From: Pyronema omphalodes
Taxonomy: Eukaryota; Ascomycota; Pezizomycetes; Pezizales; Pyronemataceae
NCBI GenBank assembly: GCA_024516155.1
Contig: JAJJXM010000088.1
Location: 62,001-126,000, forward strand
DNA: 64,000 bases
Direction: 5' to 3'
Shown: positions 1-8,117 of the stretch, piece by piece
How the letters are laid out: every line of letters starts with the position of its first letter
Position numbering within the stretch: position 1 is the first letter of the stretch
Position numbers and translations under genes: made by a program
Notes under the pieces: generated by a model
The model's database searches: none
What the model was told of the DNA's origin: nothing
Seen by the model: the letters and a program-made list of their open reading frames with translations, nothing else

Positions 1-1451
1 TGTTCGGGGATGGTAAGGTATGCTTGGCGCAGGCAGGCGAATGTGAGCCCATCGGGTCCGGGGGCCTTCTTCGGCGAGGAGGAGAATATCGCTGTTTCTA
101 CCTCTGTCGGTGTAAAGGTTGTCCACTGCAACTCGCGGCGCGGGGGGAGGACGGACGGAGGCGGTGGTGGCGGCGGCGGGGGAAACAACTTCTGGAAGGC
201 CTCTACCTTTGCGTCGAAGGAGCTGCAGATTGTTTCTTGGCCGTTTATCATTGCGCGGAGGTTTGGTGTTAGCTGAGCACGCCGAGGGTTGGTGTACCTA
301 AACGCCTGCCATACATCGGGTCCTTCGGCTTGGGAAAGATATTCCTTCCACTTCGCATCTTTCGCCGTTCGAATGGTTCTGTGGTATTCGTTTCGGTGTT
401 GTTTGTAGTTTAGGTGGGATCTATCGTCACGTTTGCGTTTCCACTTACGTCTTGCTTTGGTCATCTTTTTCCTTGCCTCGGTGACTTCTGCGGTCCACCA
501 TCTTTTCGATTGTGGGGTTACTTGTAGTACGGGGGTGGACGTAGTCGCGGCATTAAGGATGGCATCACGTATTGACTCCGCCCACGCATCGAGGTTGTCT
601 GTGGTAGGGTGGTTGCGGTATTGTGTCCATGATGGTGTGAGGGCTAAGCACGAGGCACGGAGGGTTTCGGCGAAGAGCTCCCAATCCGTCTTTTTCCAGT
701 TTAGTCGGTTTGTTGGGGGGGTTGTTTCAGCGTCTGGGTGGGTTGTGTGCACTTCGAAACGTATGACTTCATGGTCAGATCCCGTAGCGTTGTCGTCGTC
801 AATTGCCCAGTTGATTGTTTCCTCTGCCATGTGGGGCGATGCCAGGGTCAGGTCGAGGACGGAAGAACTGCGGCCTTGGTTGTAGTAGTAGGTGGGAACG
901 TCAGGGACGGACACGAGGGTCCAGTCTCTTTGTTCGATGAGGTCAACTATTTCGGTGGCGCGGGTGGGGGAACGTGTGGAGGAGTTCCACAGGGCATGGT
1001 GAGCGTTGAGGTCACCTGTGATGATGCACCTGCGGGGGAGGGGGAGGGGGGTGAGGGCTCTCGGGATGGTATAAATATTGTTTTCGGGGTGTTTTTCGTT
1101 GTATATATTAAAAAGAAAGAAGGAAGGAATTAAGTCGGTGCCTACCTCAAGGACCTGGAGGTCAGGATCCGCGCATATATCGGTGCGCTGAGAAACCCTG
1201 AGGTATGGGTTTGTCCTGGTCACATAGGCGGCTGTTCTGTTGGTGGTTCTATCTCCACGCGGTGGCAAGACCAGTGTGAAAGATGGGTGTGTGGTGGCGT
1301 ATGTTATGTCGGTTATGTGGATTTCTTGTATTAGGATTATGTCGGCTGTGTTGTGTGCGCTATTCAGCAGCGCGTCGAGTGCTGTTCGTTGTCGGTTCAC
1401 GTTGTGGGAGACGATCCGTATGGTTGCTGCCAGTCTGTTGTAGCTAGACAT
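1..1451 (-). CDS. LINE-A copy A1, ORF2 N-terminal part (endonuclease to start of RT), runs off the window
   Basis: ORF2 makes the enzyme that nicks target DNA and copies the element RNA into it. Here about 483 codons are visible with no stop before the window edge. The EN domain spans roughly residues 8-235: the metal-binding Glu in IQEIHI (about 43), GDLNAHHALWNS (146-157) and SDHEVIRF (225-232). The visible part ends just after the first RT block, PKKAPGPDGLTFACLRQAY. The start ATG (1449-1451) lies inside the end of ORF1, giving an 8-base ATGTCTAG overlap. By eye it is nearly identical to copy A2 at 11195-12645. Whether the rest of ORF2 is present to the left cannot be seen. Confidence 0.9.
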   Translation of the reverse strand, partial: MSSYNRLAATIRIVSHNVNRQRTALDALLNSAHNTADIILIQEIHITDITYATTHPSFTLVLPPRGDRTTNRTAAYVTRTNPYLRVSQRTDICADPDLQVLEVGTDLIPSFFLFNIYNEKHPENNIYTIPRALTPLPLPRRCIITGDLNAHHALWNSSTRSPTRATEIVDLIEQRDWTLVSVPDVPTYYYNQGRSSSVLDLTLASPHMAEETINWAIDDDNATGSDHEVIRFEVHTTHPDAETTPPTNRLNWKKTDWELFAETLRASCLALTPSWTQYRNHPTTDNLDAWAESIRDAILNAATTSTPVLQVTPQSKRWWTAEVTEARKKMTKARRKWKRKRDDRSHLNYKQHRNEYHRTIRTAKDAKWKEYLSQAEGPDVWQAFRYTNPRRAQLTPNLRAMINGQETICSSFDAKVEAFQKLFPPPPPPPPPSVLPPRRELQWTTFTPTEVETAIFSSSPKKAPGPDGLTFACLRQAYLTIPE

Positions 1452-3150
1452 GGGCGTTCATCTCAGTGTCTCTGTCGGCGGGGTTGGGTGGGGCGGCGGC
1501 GGGGTTTTGTGACGCTGTCCAGGCTTCTTTGAATATGCGGATGCGTACGGGGCATTGCTTGCTGAAGCCTGGGTGGTCGAGGTCGGGGAGGTTGGCGTCC
1601 GCGCAGTTTTTGCAATGGTATCTAGTGTGTTCACAGCTCTTACCTTTGCTTTGGGGGCAGTCGTTGCAGGCGTGGTCGTCTGTGGGGTGGTTCTGGCCGC
1701 AGATTCCGCAGGTGGGGCCTTGCGGTCCAGTGCAGTTGGTGTAGTGGTGGCCAAAGAGCAAGCAGCGCCGACACTGGTCGGTCCGTCGGGCAGAGTGGTA
1801 CTCGGTGACTCTTCGGGGCTCGAAGAGTACCATGACTCGTTTGCGCTTCAGGAGTGCGAGCTCTTCGGCGGTACGTACCGCAATAACCACACTGGATGCT
1901 TCCTTGCCCACACGTTTCTCCGCGGTCGTCATATATCGGGGGGGTTGCGCCAGGGTGACATGTCCGTTGCTGCGTTCGATCTCCTCTTGGAGGAGGCGCA
2001 TTCCGTCGGGGGAGTCGGGGTATTGGCTCGTGGGGATTCCGTGGACTGCGAGCTTATACCACCGCTCGTTCAGGCGGGGTGCGGCGATGGAGGTGTTGAC
2101 TTGTTGCGTCGCTGTGTGAATGGTCCCTAGGTTCTTGGTCAGCTCGGATTCAGTGGTGCCGTCTGTCATGGTCACGATGAGGTTTCCTGATGAGGCTTGT
2201 CTGATCGTGGCGACAGCCATGTGGGGCGGCGCCTGTGCCTGGGTGAGTGCAGCGTTGATCGCCCTTCCCAGTTGGGCTTTGGTATTGACGTCGATTTCCG
2301 CAGGGTTGGGGCAGGGCAGGTTGATTTCCTGGGGGCGGGTGCGTTGGCGTCGGGGGTGCGGTTTTACGGGGGGGTTGCTTTTGGGGGCGTGGGCGGGGAA
2401 GGAGAGGTCAGCGACGGTTGTGCCGGAGGTCCACGGCTGGTGAGTGGTCGTGGGGGGGTTGTGGCGGCGAGTAGTGGTGGAGGTCGGTATGGCGATGTTG
2501 TGGTGGCGAAGGGCGTTTTCCAGGAGTCGGCATCGTTCTTTCCAGTATTGGAGGTCGTCGGGGGGTGAGTTGGCGGTGGTCGATTGTTCGGGGTGGGGTT
2601 GACGTTGGGGCTGTGTCGGAGGGGGCGGGCTGGGTTTTGTGATTTTGTCGAGTCTTTTGTTGATGGTGGCGATGGAATGGACAATAGGTCGGAGCGCGTC
2701 GTTGGTGTTTTTCGAAATCATGGTGGCGATGGCTGAGAGGAGGTCGTTGTCGGGCTGAGGCTGGGGGTTGGGGTTGACGTCGGAGCCAGTTATTGCGTGC
2801 TGGCTGTCGTTGAGGTTCAGGTCAGAGTCGGATTCGGAGTCGGTGTCGGGGCAGCTGTCAGTGTCCATGGCGGTCGGCATTGTTTCGATGGGGGTCCCAT
2901 CGAGGTTCACGTGGGTGTTTGTTTTCGGTCGGGTGACATTTTTGCGGAGGAGGTCGAGGTCACGTCTAGAGGCGGATTTTTTGGCGGGGGGTTTGGTGAC
3001 TTTTGAGGCGGTCGTTGATTTCTTAGAGGTCGCGATGGCGGAGGAGCCCGCGTGCGGGGCGTTGATCTGGGAAAGCTCGTCGGGGCTAAAAATATTCTCG
3101 GGTACCTGCATACGCGAGGGCGTGGCGGGGATGGGTGCGTTAGCGTCCAT
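1444..3150 (-). CDS. LINE-A copy A1, ORF1 (gag-like, zinc knuckles), intact
   Basis: Intact 568-residue ORF1, in this family expected to coat the element RNA in the ribonucleoprotein. The N-terminal third is Pro/Thr/Ser-rich with an acidic run (DTDSESDSDLNLND, about 95-115). A folded, RRM-like middle includes WYKLAVHGIPTSQYPDS. The C-terminus from about 460 has CRRCLLFGHHYTNC (CX2CX4HX4C) followed by further Cys/His clusters CGICGQNHPTDDHAC and CEHTRYHCKNC, so probably three zinc knuckles. The start MDANAPIP is chosen because it is conserved in all copies and sits at a conserved hairpin (3147-3179). It is nearly identical to the A2 ORF1. Confidence 0.93.
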   Translation of the reverse strand: MDANAPIPATPSRMQVPENIFSPDELSQINAPHAGSSAIATSKKSTTASKVTKPPAKKSASRRDLDLLRKNVTRPKTNTHVNLDGTPIETMPTAMDTDSCPDTDSESDSDLNLNDSQHAITGSDVNPNPQPQPDNDLLSAIATMISKNTNDALRPIVHSIATINKRLDKITKPSPPPPTQPQRQPHPEQSTTANSPPDDLQYWKERCRLLENALRHHNIAIPTSTTTRRHNPPTTTHQPWTSGTTVADLSFPAHAPKSNPPVKPHPRRQRTRPQEINLPCPNPAEIDVNTKAQLGRAINAALTQAQAPPHMAVATIRQASSGNLIVTMTDGTTESELTKNLGTIHTATQQVNTSIAAPRLNERWYKLAVHGIPTSQYPDSPDGMRLLQEEIERSNGHVTLAQPPRYMTTAEKRVGKEASSVVIAVRTAEELALLKRKRVMVLFEPRRVTEYHSARRTDQCRRCLLFGHHYTNCTGPQGPTCGICGQNHPTDDHACNDCPQSKGKSCEHTRYHCKNCADANLPDLDHPGFSKQCPVRIRIFKEAWTASQNPAAAPPNPADRDTEMNAHV

Positions 3151-3179
3151 CGCTTAACCGGTGGTGAGGTAAGCGATGG
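3147..3179 (-). promoter_or_regulatory. Hairpin burying the ORF1 start codon (A1)
   Basis: CCATCGCTTA pairs perfectly with TAAGCGATGG, and the ORF1 ATG lies in the 3' arm. Two more pairs (CC/GG) can form beyond a bulged T. The same arms recur at 14341-14373, 23597-23629, 34896-34928, 39747-39779 and 57321-57353, with two different loop sequences. Confidence 0.75.
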
Positions 3180-3581
3180 CGAAGAGTCACGTGAGGAGGC
3201 TCTTGCTAAGCGAGCACGAAAATTTCTCGCGAGGAAAGGGGTCCGGAGGGGGGAAAATTTGGGGGATCACCACAACCAGTGCTGCTGGTGGGGGGGGGAT
3301 TTGGGGGGGGGGGGGATTTCGGTATGCCGAAACCGAAAATAAGGTCGGTTTGATGATTGGGGGGCGGGTGGTGGAGCGGCGTTGATGAAAGTGCCCGGAA
3401 TCCGGCCCGGAGGTCCCAGAATCGCGTTTTTCCGCTGAATCTCAACGGTAAACGGTAGCTGGGTTCCGAAAATCGAGATTCGGGGTAATTCCGAGGTAAG
3501 AAATCGATTGCCGATTCGAAAATCGGGGAAATTGTTGTTGTCGTCGCAAATGCAGGGGGGGGTCAGCGGTTGCTGTGTGGT
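3151..3581 (-). promoter_or_regulatory. LINE-A copy A1 5' UTR / internal promoter region
   Basis: About 430 bases between the ORF1 start and the element 5' end. Read on the minus strand it starts ACCACACAGCAACCGCTGA, then a poly-C run and TGCATTTGCG. It contains the hairpin CCGATT-TTCG-AATCGG, a second hairpin TTTCGG-CATA-CCGAAA, two further long C runs, and the palindrome TCACGTGA (3187-3194). Non-LTR elements of this type carry an internal promoter at the 5' end; that this region does so is inference. Confidence 0.7.
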
Positions 3582-3593
3582 AGTTCGATCCTG

Positions 3594-3779
3594 AAACCCC
3601 CGTAGTATACAGTGGGGACAGACCCCACAACCACAACGATCAAGAGGAGGAGACTGGTAGAGGTGGAGACTGGGTTTTTGCTTTTACATTTCTTTCTTCT
3701 TCTCTTTTGTATTTATCTGTCCCTTGTCATAACCTTCGGGTTGCAAACAAGTAATGAGAGAACAAACAAACAAACAAAC
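3594..3779 (+). mobile_element. Isolated 3' end of an AAAC-tailed element (LINE-A/H type), 5' truncated
   Basis: About 185 bases identical in kind to the terminal part of LINE-A and H3-H5: GTGGGGACAGACCCCAC hairpin, T/C-rich stretch, terminal hairpin AACC-TTCG-GGTT (3731-3742) and an (AAAC)n tail ending at 3779. It carries no coding sequence. It sits head to head with the 5' end of A1 (3581), separated by 12 unrelated bases, and its right flank is LINE-B1 ORF2. This may be a 5'-inverted (twin-primed) insertion with A1 as the inverted half; the alternative is two separate insertions. Confidence 0.8.
3731..3742 (+). other. 3'-terminal RT-recognition-like hairpin, UUCG loop
   Basis: AACC, loop TTCG, GGTT. 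This is the C(UUCG)G tetraloop type. Same-type copies: 17182-17193 (-), 28067-28078 (-), 30251-30262 (+), 46211-46222 (+), 55297-55308 (+), 55509-55520 (+), 61587-61598 (+). Confidence 0.75.
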
Positions 3780-4641
3780 CAGGCGTCGAGGTTTTCGGGT
3801 GTGGGGTTGGAGGCGTATTGACTCCACTGTGTTGTCGATGCGGAGATGGATGCTTGGAGGGTCGTGGAGAACAAGGCCCAGTCTGTTTTCCGCCAGTTGA
3901 GACGGTCCGGTGGGGGGGTAGGTTCTATGTCTGGGTGTACAGTTTGGATGTCGAAGCGAATTACTTCGTGGTCCGACCCGGTGGCTAATTCATCGTCTAT
4001 GGCCCAGTTTCCTACCTCTTCCATCATGGCTGGCGAGGCAAGGGTCAAGTCGATAACGGAGGATCTAGTCCCCTGTTGGTAGTAGTGTGTCGGGGTGTCT
4101 GGGACGGAGACCAATCTCCAATTTTCCTGTTCTATAAGGTGTACCTGGCACGTTTGGGTGTGCGTGTTGCGGAGTTCCATAGAGCGTGGTGAGCGTTGAG
4201 GTCGCCGGTTATAACGCATCTGCGTGGGAGGGAAAGGGGTGATAGGGAGCGGGGAATTGTGTAGGTTTGGGTTTCGGGGTCACGTTGATTATAAATATTT
4301 AAAAGGAAAAACGCGGGGATGAGATCTGTACCTACCTCGAGGACCTGGAGGTCCGGGTCTGTACATATGTCTGTGCGTTGTGATACTCTCAGGTAAGGGT
4401 TTGTGCGATTGATATACACCGCTGTCCTGTTGGAGGCTCTGTCACCGCGGGGGGGCAGGACCAACGTGAAGGCGGGGTGGGTGGTGGCGAAGGCGGGGTC
4501 GGTGATGTTGATTTCCTGTAGCAGGATGATGTCTGCTGTTGTGCAGGCGCTGTTTAGGAGGGAGTCGAGGGCTGGGCGTTGGCGATTCATATTATGGGAA
4601 ACTATTCTGATTGTCGTTGCCAATTGGTTGTAATTAGACAT
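3780..4641 (-). pseudogene. LINE-B copy B1, ORF2 N-terminal fragment, frameshifted
   Basis: EN-domain part of ORF2, starting MSNYNQLATTIRIVSHNMNRQ and reaching the DAW motif about 285 residues in. EN residues are present: LLQEINI, GDLNAHHALWNS, SDHEVIRF. Compared with B2 (59034 onward) a 7-base deletion near 4145-4150 shifts the frame after TPKRA; the downstream frame resumes at HLIEQENWRL. The sequence then ends abruptly at the (AAAC)n tail of the 3594-3779 insertion, and the RT and RNase H parts are not in the window on this side. The start overlaps ORF1 by 8 bases (ATGTCTAA). Confidence 0.88.
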
Positions 4642-6123
4642 GTTGGATCATGTCGGTGTCTTTGTCTGTAGGGTTGGGTGAGGTAGAGGCGGCGGGTTGG
4701 GTTGCCTCTCTGGCTTCCTTGTGGATGCGGAGGCGAGTCGGGCATTGTTTGTGAAAGGCGGGATGGTCATGTTCGGGGATGCCAGCCTCGACGCAGTTTC
4801 TGCATTCGTACTTAGTGTGTGAGCACGACTTACAGTTTTTTGTCGGGCATTCGGTGCAGTTGTGGTTCTCCGTGGGGTGTTCTTTTCCACAGAGGGCGCA
4901 GATCGGTCCGGGGGGTCCAGTGCAGGTTGCGTGGTGATGGCCGTAGAGTTGGCACCGTCGACATTGATCGGTTTTCCTCGTGGTGAAGTATTCGGTAATC
5001 CTTCGCGCTTCGAAGAGGACCAGCACCTTACGGCGTTTGAGGAGGGCCAAGTCGTCGGGCGTGCGCACTGCAATTACTACACTGGAGGCCGTCTTGCCAG
5101 CGCGCTTTTCTGCCGTCGTCATGTACCGCGGGGTCTGGGCCAGGGTGACCGGGTTGTTGCTGCGTTCGATTTCTTCTCGGAGGAGGCGCATTCCTTCCTC
5201 AGTGTCGGGGTAGATGTCCGTGGGGATGCCGTGGACGCCGAGTTTATACCATCTTTCGTTGATGCGAGGGCTGTCGAGAGAGGGGTGTACCGTTTGGGCA
5301 GCGCGTTGAATTGTTTCTAAGTGTGCGGTTAGCTCTTCGGCAGTGGTAGCAGGGTTCAGTGTCAAGATGATATTTCCCGCTTGGTTTTTGCGGACCGTAG
5401 TGACTCCCATGTGAGAGGGGGCTTTGGCCTCCAGCAGTGCTTTGTTCACTGCGAAGCCCACTTCTACTTTGGTGTGGACCGGGAGGACACTGGGGTTGGG
5501 GCAGGGCAGAACGATTTCCTGGGGGCGGGTTCGGGGCTGTCGTTTGACGACGGGGCGAGTAGTGGCGGGTGTGGGGTTGGTGGGGGGGTTGGCTTTGAGG
5601 AGAGTTTTGGTCTTGGAGGGGTCCGCCCACGGCGTCGAGGGTGCGTTGGAGGGGCGGGTTGCAGTCCGGGGTGCGTCGAGGGGGATGGCGATGTTGTTGC
5701 TGCGTAAGACTTCTTCGAGTATGTGGCATCTCGCTATCCAATGGTGTACGTCGTTGGTGATGGGCTTGGTGGCGGGTGCGGTGTCGGGGGCGGTCGGCGG
5801 GTTGTCGGCGAGGTGGTTGGTTCGGGGCTGGGTGTTGGTTCGGTGTAGTTTGTCGATGCGTTTGGTCACAGTTTCGAGGCGTTGATTCATTGGGTGGAGG
5901 AGATCCATGATGTTCGTCTTGATCGATTCGGATAAGGTCGCGAGGGTGACGTCGGATGTAGTTACTGCGTGCTGGCTGTCGTTGAGGTCCAGGTCAGAGT
6001 CGGAGTCGGAGTCAGTGTCGGGGTAGTTGCCGGTGTCCATAGCGGTCGGCATTGTTTCGACGGGGGTCCCATCAAGGTTCACGGGGTTGTTTGTTTTCGG
6101 TTGGGTGGCATTTTTGCGGAGGA
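4634..6123 (-). pseudogene. LINE-B copy B1, ORF1 middle and C-terminal part, interrupted by H1
   Basis: About 495 codons of gag-like ORF1 read without a stop from RKNATQPKTNN to the end. They include the acidic run, the coiled region SESIKTNIMDLLHPMNQRLETVTKRIDKL, the RRM-like WYKLGVHGIPTDIYPD and the zinc knuckles CRRCQLYGHHHATC and CALCGKEHPTENHNC. The N-terminal part lies beyond element H1 at 8118-8237, and the TSD TTTTGCGGAGGA shows that H1 interrupted it. The reading frame upstream of 6123 runs into H1 sequence and is not a genuine N-terminus. Confidence 0.88.
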
Positions 6124-6334
6124 GGACAGGAAAGTACACACCACACGGCAACGGCGACCCCCCCCCTGCATTCTCAACAACGAGCACCGAAACCCCCGGT
6201 TTTCTCATCGGATTCGGATTCGCAGCACTCTGTTACGTTATTCTCTGAATTTTCAGGGAATTCTACGTCGTTTTTGTTGACTTTTGTCGCAAAATCAGAG
6301 TTTTCACGAGTCTTGGCTTACCCCACCTCACGAA

Positions 6335-7789
6335 ATGTCGCCAAAACAACGACAGAACAACGCCCAACGATCGAAACGGTCCGAAAACGCGTATAACGTT
6401 CTAGCCGACCCTCCTCATGATGGATCCAATCCTACTTTTGATGGAAGAGATGGAAAAGTTGATGAAGCTGATGGAAACTTCGCTGGAAAGCCCTTCCAGA
6501 GCGTGGTCTTGGCAGCATCACCAGTTCCTTCGGCTTCAACAAAGCAGAAACAGGCGACAACTGAACCCAGCCTGTTCAGTAAATACCGTCGCCAAATAGT
6601 ATCTGCAGTTAATGAGGCAGCCTCGCATAATGACAACTATGCCACCCTTGACCAACTGTTTGCAGACAACTGGACCGAGTTCATAGGAGCCAGCTACCTG
6701 GGGGTACACCAGACCTATCAGGACACACAGCGACGCTTCAATACACTCGAGGAATCCATACGCAACAACAACGATGCGATACACGGTAGATTCGACGTCA
6801 TGATGACGAAATTTAACGATCTGCTCTTCGAAAACGCGACGCTGCACGAAGCACACAACTCTACACAGGCAGAAACAGCAGCCCTCAAGGCTGCTGTGGA
6901 CGCCCTGACGAAGAAAATCGACGAACAGCAACAAGTCATTTCGGCGCCCCCCTCACCGAACCTCACGGCCTCTTCCTCCGCGATGGAAGAGATGACCATG
7001 CAACTGTCCGTCGTCCAACATGACATTCAAGATGTCCTGGACGCTGTTCGCAACCCTCCTGGCAAGAGAAAGCGAAGGGGAAGCGACCAGGACACCGAAC
7101 CCACATCACCAACGACCAGAGTACCGGTCAACCACAAACCGAGAGCTGCATCACCGGTGCGAAGCCTGATGCACTCAAAACATGCGACTACCGCCGCCCA
7201 GGACAAGCTTGATGCCCTCAAGCTTACGTCCCCCCTACCTCTCCTCGCAATCACATCGACCGAAGCGACATCGGAACCTCACCCTGACAGTTCATCTGCT
7301 CAGGACACACCTCTACCCGACGCCCCAAGCACTGCCCCTGCTGAGACAAACGGATGGAAGACTGTGGAGGCGAAGGCTACACAGAGGAAGAAGCAGAAGG
7401 CGCAGGAGACGAGACCTACGGCAGCGACACCCAGCAAGACCCCTACAACGAAGAATGGTGGCCGGGGAAAGAATACCCACCAACCCAGAACAACAACCCC
7501 CTCTGCAAAGAAGACTTGGGCAGAAGTCGTCAAGAGCGGAGGCATCAACGTCCAGATTGTGCTGGGGAATGGCAATCTTGGACTGACAACACCACCGACA
7601 AGAAGGGGAGAGAGGCGAGGGGGAGCAGCGAGAAGACTGAGGAAGAAGGAAGGAGAAGGGGAGAGAGGGGAGGAGAAGAGGGGCAGGGCGGGCCCGGGTG
7701 TCTCAAAGGGCAAAGAGTCAGGAGACACCGGCGGAGGAGTTGAGAGAGGGGAGGAGAGTGGGGGCGTAGGTGGCCCGGCGGCGGTTTAA
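6335..7789 (+). CDS. H1 coiled-coil gag-like protein, intact
   Basis: 484 residues from the ATG at MSPKQRQNNA; an in-frame extension upstream lacks an ATG. Visible parts: a charged N-terminus with DGRDGKVDE; a copy-variable block (about 81-123); a predicted coiled coil (about 128-200, TQRRFNTLEESIRNN onward to KKIDEQQQ); a basic patch GKRKRRGS (about 243-250) that could be a nuclear signal; a Pro/Thr-rich linker; the motifs GWKTVE and KTWAEVVKSGG; and an Arg/Glu/Gly-rich tail ending GGPAAV. It has no zinc knuckle, EN or RT. By layout it resembles the N-terminal half of LINE gag proteins. RNA binding in trans for a LINE is inferred, not shown. Confidence 0.82.
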   Translation: MSPKQRQNNAQRSKRSENAYNVLADPPHDGSNPTFDGRDGKVDEADGNFAGKPFQSVVLAASPVPSASTKQKQATTEPSLFSKYRRQIVSAVNEAASHNDNYATLDQLFADNWTEFIGASYLGVHQTYQDTQRRFNTLEESIRNNNDAIHGRFDVMMTKFNDLLFENATLHEAHNSTQAETAALKAAVDALTKKIDEQQQVISAPPSPNLTASSSAMEEMTMQLSVVQHDIQDVLDAVRNPPGKRKRRGSDQDTEPTSPTTRVPVNHKPRAASPVRSLMHSKHATTAAQDKLDALKLTSPLPLLAITSTEATSEPHPDSSSAQDTPLPDAPSTAPAETNGWKTVEAKATQRKKQKAQETRPTAATPSKTPTTKNGGRGKNTHQPRTTTPSAKKTWAEVVKSGGINVQIVLGNGNLGLTTPPTRRGERRGGAARRLRKKEGEGERGEEKRGRAGPGVSKGKESGDTGGGVERGEESGGVGGPAAV

Positions 7790-8067
7790 CTTTGCTTTGG
7801 TTTTGTTTTTGCTTTGTGGGGGAAATAAAGGCGGAAAAATGGTTAAAAATGGGAGGGGAAGGGTGGAGGAAATGGGGGAACGACCCGGCGAGGTGGCCTC
7901 CGAGCGTACAGGGCTCCTGGAACAGACGACGCTTGACGAACAAAAGCACAACGAGACTTGGGGGTCTACAACCCCACACCCTAACGACAAGCTCTGGGGC
8001 ATACCCAGTGAGAGCCTGGCCTGACACCCGGGTTTCTTAATTTTGTATTTACTGTAGATTCCGCCAT

Positions 8068-8079
8068 AACCTTACGGTT
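8068..8079 (+). other. 3'-terminal hairpin, UUAC loop (AAAT-tail type)
   Basis: AACC, loop TTAC, GGTT, followed by a short spacer and (AATA)n. The same form is at 25878-25889 (-) and 46958-46969 (-). Confidence 0.7.
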
Positions 8080-8117
8080 GGATGCGTGTATGAGTTAATA
8101 AATAAATAAATAATAAA

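Larger units (their letters stand above)
6124..8117 (+). mobile_element. H1: non-autonomous ORF1-only element, AAAT tail
   Basis: Two-kb unit flanked by the 12-bp TSD TTTTGCGGAGGA (6112-6123 and 8118-8129) inside LINE-B1 ORF1. The 5' end shows ACCACACGGCAACGGCGA followed by a C run, preceded by about 15 bases not seen in other copies. One 484-codon ORF follows, then a 3' UTR with a GGGGT..ACCCC hairpin, the terminal hairpin AACC-TTAC-GGTT (8068-8079) and an (AATA)n tail. No RT is present. The last 250 bases match the 3' end of LINE-F1, not that of LINE-A. Confidence 0.88.

Noticed and set aside
433..885. Long antisense reading frames opposite ORF2 (also 11627-12079, 20879-21331, 37196-37648, 42043-42495)
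   Set aside because: They recur only because the LINE copies recur; they lie opposite the EN domain, have no start context or domain, and are explained by GC-rich codon use on the other strand.
3582..3593. B-box-like string AGTTCGATCCTG at the A1/3'-fragment junction
   Set aside because: Only 12 bases, one base short of the consensus and without an A box nearby; read as junction filler.
6124..6208. N-terminus MRKPGVSVLVVENAGGG for B1 ORF1
   Set aside because: This is H1 sequence read in reverse; the TSD shows that it is not part of the LINE-B gene.
6284..6334. An N-terminal extension of the H ORF (MSQNQSFHE..)
   Set aside because: It begins with TTG, not ATG; H3 lacks a usable upstream start, and the ATG at MSPKQRQ is conserved in all close copies.
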